Origin: a virus
Length of the DNA stretch: 60,814 nucleotides
IMG/VR virus record: IMGVR_UViG_3300033144_004933
Location: 1 to 60,814 of that record
Reading direction: 5' to 3' (one strand)
Part shown: positions 59,576-60,814 of the stretch, one piece after another
How the letters are laid out: every line of letters begins with the position of its first letter
How positions within the stretch are numbered: position 1 is the stretch's first letter
Made by a program: the position numbers and the translations under genes
Notes under the pieces: generated by a model
The model's database searches: none
What the model saw: the letters and a program-made list of their open reading frames with translations, nothing else
Told to the model about the DNA's origin: nothing

Positions 59576-59642
59576 AAAAGGGAGTACTAAACCTGATCCT
59601 CGTAAGATAAGCTATGCGTCCATAGCAGCGTTCCTCCCTTTT
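59576..59642 (-). ncRNA. Structured small RNA adjacent to tRNA (possibly tRNA-like)
   Basis: A 9-bp closing stem AAAAGGGAG / CTCCCTTTT encloses a 6-bp hairpin (59611-59626). A second arm has a 7-base loop reading UUACGAG, which resembles an anticodon arm with ACG. No T-arm is recognisable. It begins 2 bases after the tRNA CCA end, so it may be a degenerate tRNA or a processing partner. Confidence 0.35.
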
Positions 59643-59644
59643 AT

Positions 59645-59721
<77 letters not shown>

Positions 59722-59728
59722 ATAAGAT

Positions 59729-59765
59729 AAGTAACTCCCTCCCCTTTGGAGCTCAGGAGTTACTT
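59729..59765 (-). other. Perfect 10-bp hairpin upstream of the tRNA
   Basis: AAGTAACTCC (59729-59738) pairs with GGAGTTACTT (59756-59765) over a 17-base loop. It may guide processing of the tRNA 5' end or terminate the upstream transcript weakly. A second hairpin GTGGAAT/ATTCCAC (59769-59792) follows directly, ending at the stop codon of the upstream gene. Confidence 0.5.
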
Positions 59766-59793
59766 GTAGTGGAATGATGCATCAAATTCCACT

Positions 59794-60372
59794 TTATGCA
59801 TGTACATAATACTTATCTACTTTGTCCTCCCACGCACCTCTCTTTTTATGGTAAATATACTTATTAAAATCTTCCGGATTTTGAAATACCATATATATTG
59901 CATCCTCTGGAGCTCCCTCATAAGGACATAAACGACAATGCAATTGTACTTTCCTAGGAAACCTCTTATTAAATAGTATACGACCATTCCTTGACCATCT
60001 ATCATTACAAGTGATTTCTACTACCACACTTAAGTTTTCCTCTGTTTTAGGAAAATGAATAAATTTCTGGTCTCTGTCTTTATATAGACCAAAACGTTGG
60101 ATTACACCCTCAAATTTATTTTCAGTTTTCCTAAAATAGTCTAATAAAGCATCATAAGCTGCATTATAAGTTTTCCCCCTTGTAAAATCCTGGAGTCCCC
60201 ATATTTTGCTATATGCTTTAAATCTCTCAGTATCAGTGTTCCATTTTTTATTCTTAATACAGTACTCTTCAAACTCATCAAATTCCATGTGTTGAGAGCA
60301 CTCATCTTTTATAAATAGTTCATAGAGAATATCCTCTACTTGTATTCTTAAATCAACATTTTTTAGTATCAT
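59794..60372 (-). CDS. Hypothetical protein (192 aa)
   Basis: Not recognised. The open frame extends upstream to 60471, but those 33 codons overlap a strongly structured noncoding element, so the ATG at 60372 (MILKNVDLRIQVEDILYELF), with an AT-rich leader (TGATAATT), is chosen. The N-terminal half is helical with acidic patches ('CSQHMEFDEFEEYCIKNKKW'), the C-terminal half beta-rich with one CxxC (LHCRLCPYEG). No enzyme motif or membrane segment. It is the first gene of the minus-strand block visible here. Confidence 0.5.
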   Translation of the reverse strand: MILKNVDLRIQVEDILYELFIKDECSQHMEFDEFEEYCIKNKKWNTDTERFKAYSKIWGLQDFTRGKTYNAAYDALLDYFRKTENKFEGVIQRFGLYKDRDQKFIHFPKTEENLSVVVEITCNDRWSRNGRILFNKRFPRKVQLHCRLCPYEGAPEDAIYMVFQNPEDFNKYIYHKKRGAWEDKVDKYYVHA

Positions 60373-60388
60373 AATTATCAGTTTAATA

Positions 60389-60512
60389 AAGGAGCGTAGT
60401 ACATCTTGCCAGATATTGCTCTTGGGTACAGTTGCCCGCCCTCTGGAGTTATTCCGGTTAGCTTTGGACACTAGGTGGAATAGATGTACTCAAACCGCAA
60501 ATTCTGCTCCTT
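60389..60512 (-). ncRNA. Structured RNA (multi-stem junction) upstream of the first minus-strand gene
   Basis: Nested perfect stems: AAGGAGC/GCTCCTT (60389-60395 / 60506-60512), AGTACATCT/AGATGTACT (60398-60406 / 60482-60490), and two inner arms CCAGA/TCTGG (60409-60446) and TATTCC/GGAATA (60450-60482). This is a three-way junction of about 124 bases. It may be a 5' leader element or an independent small RNA. No known family recognised. Confidence 0.5.
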
Positions 60513-60537
60513 ATAGTATTTAGATTAGAATTAAAAT

Positions 60538-60814
60538 AAAAGGTTGAGATTATACCTTTTGTAACAGACCTTTGAAGACATTATCCCTTTCGGGTTCTTC
60601 TCTTATCCACATCTTAGTGCTTGTCTCGCACCTTAATGTAATCTGTCAATGCCGATTAGTATAGCTAATCACTCTTTACGGTTATAACTACTCTGCAAGA
60701 ATAGGAATCTCGCTAATAGATGACTGCCTAGGTCATCGCTTTTAGCTGAATGGGTTGGCTCCCAAAAGAAACATACTTACAATAGAGAGAGATTTGAGGT
60801 CCCTCCCTAACTGG
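60538..60814 (-). ncRNA. Hairpin-dense noncoding region at the window edge (candidate large RNA, partial)
   Basis: No reading frame of useful length. Perfect hairpins include GATGAC/GTCATC (60719-60737), GATTAG/CTAATC (60654-60670), GTGC/GCAC (60617-60631), a nested GAAGA/TCTTC with inner CCC-GAAA-GGG on the minus strand (GNRA loop, 60574-60600), and AAAAGGT/ACCTTTT (60538-60560). The density of stems and the GNRA loop suggest one large structured RNA continuing past the window. Strand is inferred from the GNRA loop and neighbouring genes. Confidence 0.4.

Noticed and set aside
60373-60471. N-terminal extension of the first minus-strand gene to the upstream ATG
   Set aside because: These codons overlap perfect nested stems of a structured RNA and encode an Asn/Arg/Ser-rich segment unlike the rest of the protein. 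The ATG at 60372 has the usual AT-rich leader.
60560-60814. Group I intron, tmRNA or RNase P RNA
   Set aside because: By eye, the conserved group I P7/guanosine-site sequences, a tmRNA tag frame with tRNA-like end, and the RNase P P4 core are all absent.

Overview
The window looks like most of the genome of a tailed phage of the crAss-like group (order Crassvirales) infecting a Bacteroidota host. The main reasons are: a 4641-residue virion protein carrying the DFDID catalytic motif of the crAss-like two-barrel RNA polymerase; a T7 gp12-like tail nozzle protein followed by large, repetitive, poorly conserved cargo-type proteins; a family A DNA polymerase, DnaB-like helicase, Toprim primase, Sak4-like ATPase and UDG on the opposite strand; low GC with A-rich start contexts and almost no Shine-Dalgarno sequences; and an initiator-like tRNA. 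Terminase, portal and major capsid genes are not here and presumably lie outside the window.

Layout. Positions 1-38265 (+ strand) are the late/virion block: the end of a tail fibre-like gene, a putative tail tubular (ring) protein, a 1767-aa nozzle/stabilization protein, two cargo-type proteins with a recurring GGD-[LI]-P-x-Y motif, a 1006-aa protein joined by an apparent -1 ribosomal frameshift to an M15 peptidase, the 4641-aa RNA polymerase polyprotein, and a 2124-aa protein with nucleotidyltransferase, zincin and PD-(D/E)XK motifs. A convergent junction with terminators and a structured element follows (38266-38488). Positions 38489-60372 (- strand) are the replication block, transcribed toward the junction.

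Within the replication block, from its 5' (right-hand) side: an unknown gene, an initiator-type tRNA embedded in a string of structured RNAs with an apparent terminator/antiterminator, a probable abundant DNA-binding protein, Pol A, a Mom-like modification protein, an SF2 helicase, the DnaB helicase, a Sak4-like ATPase with its SSB-like partner, a Toprim primase and a RusA resolvase. Next comes a complete-looking ubiquitin-like conjugation cassette: a Ubl protein, an E2-like protein, a JAMM peptidase, a ThiF/E1-like adenylyltransferase and an unknown translationally coupled protein. The block ends with a RecE-like nuclease, several small unknown genes and uracil-DNA glycosylase.

The strongest candidates for something new are the Ubl-E2-JAMM-E1 cassette embedded in replication genes (42796-47756), the textbook -1 frameshift signal at 15950-16006, and the hairpin-rich noncoding DNA around the tRNA and at the right edge (58440-60814).
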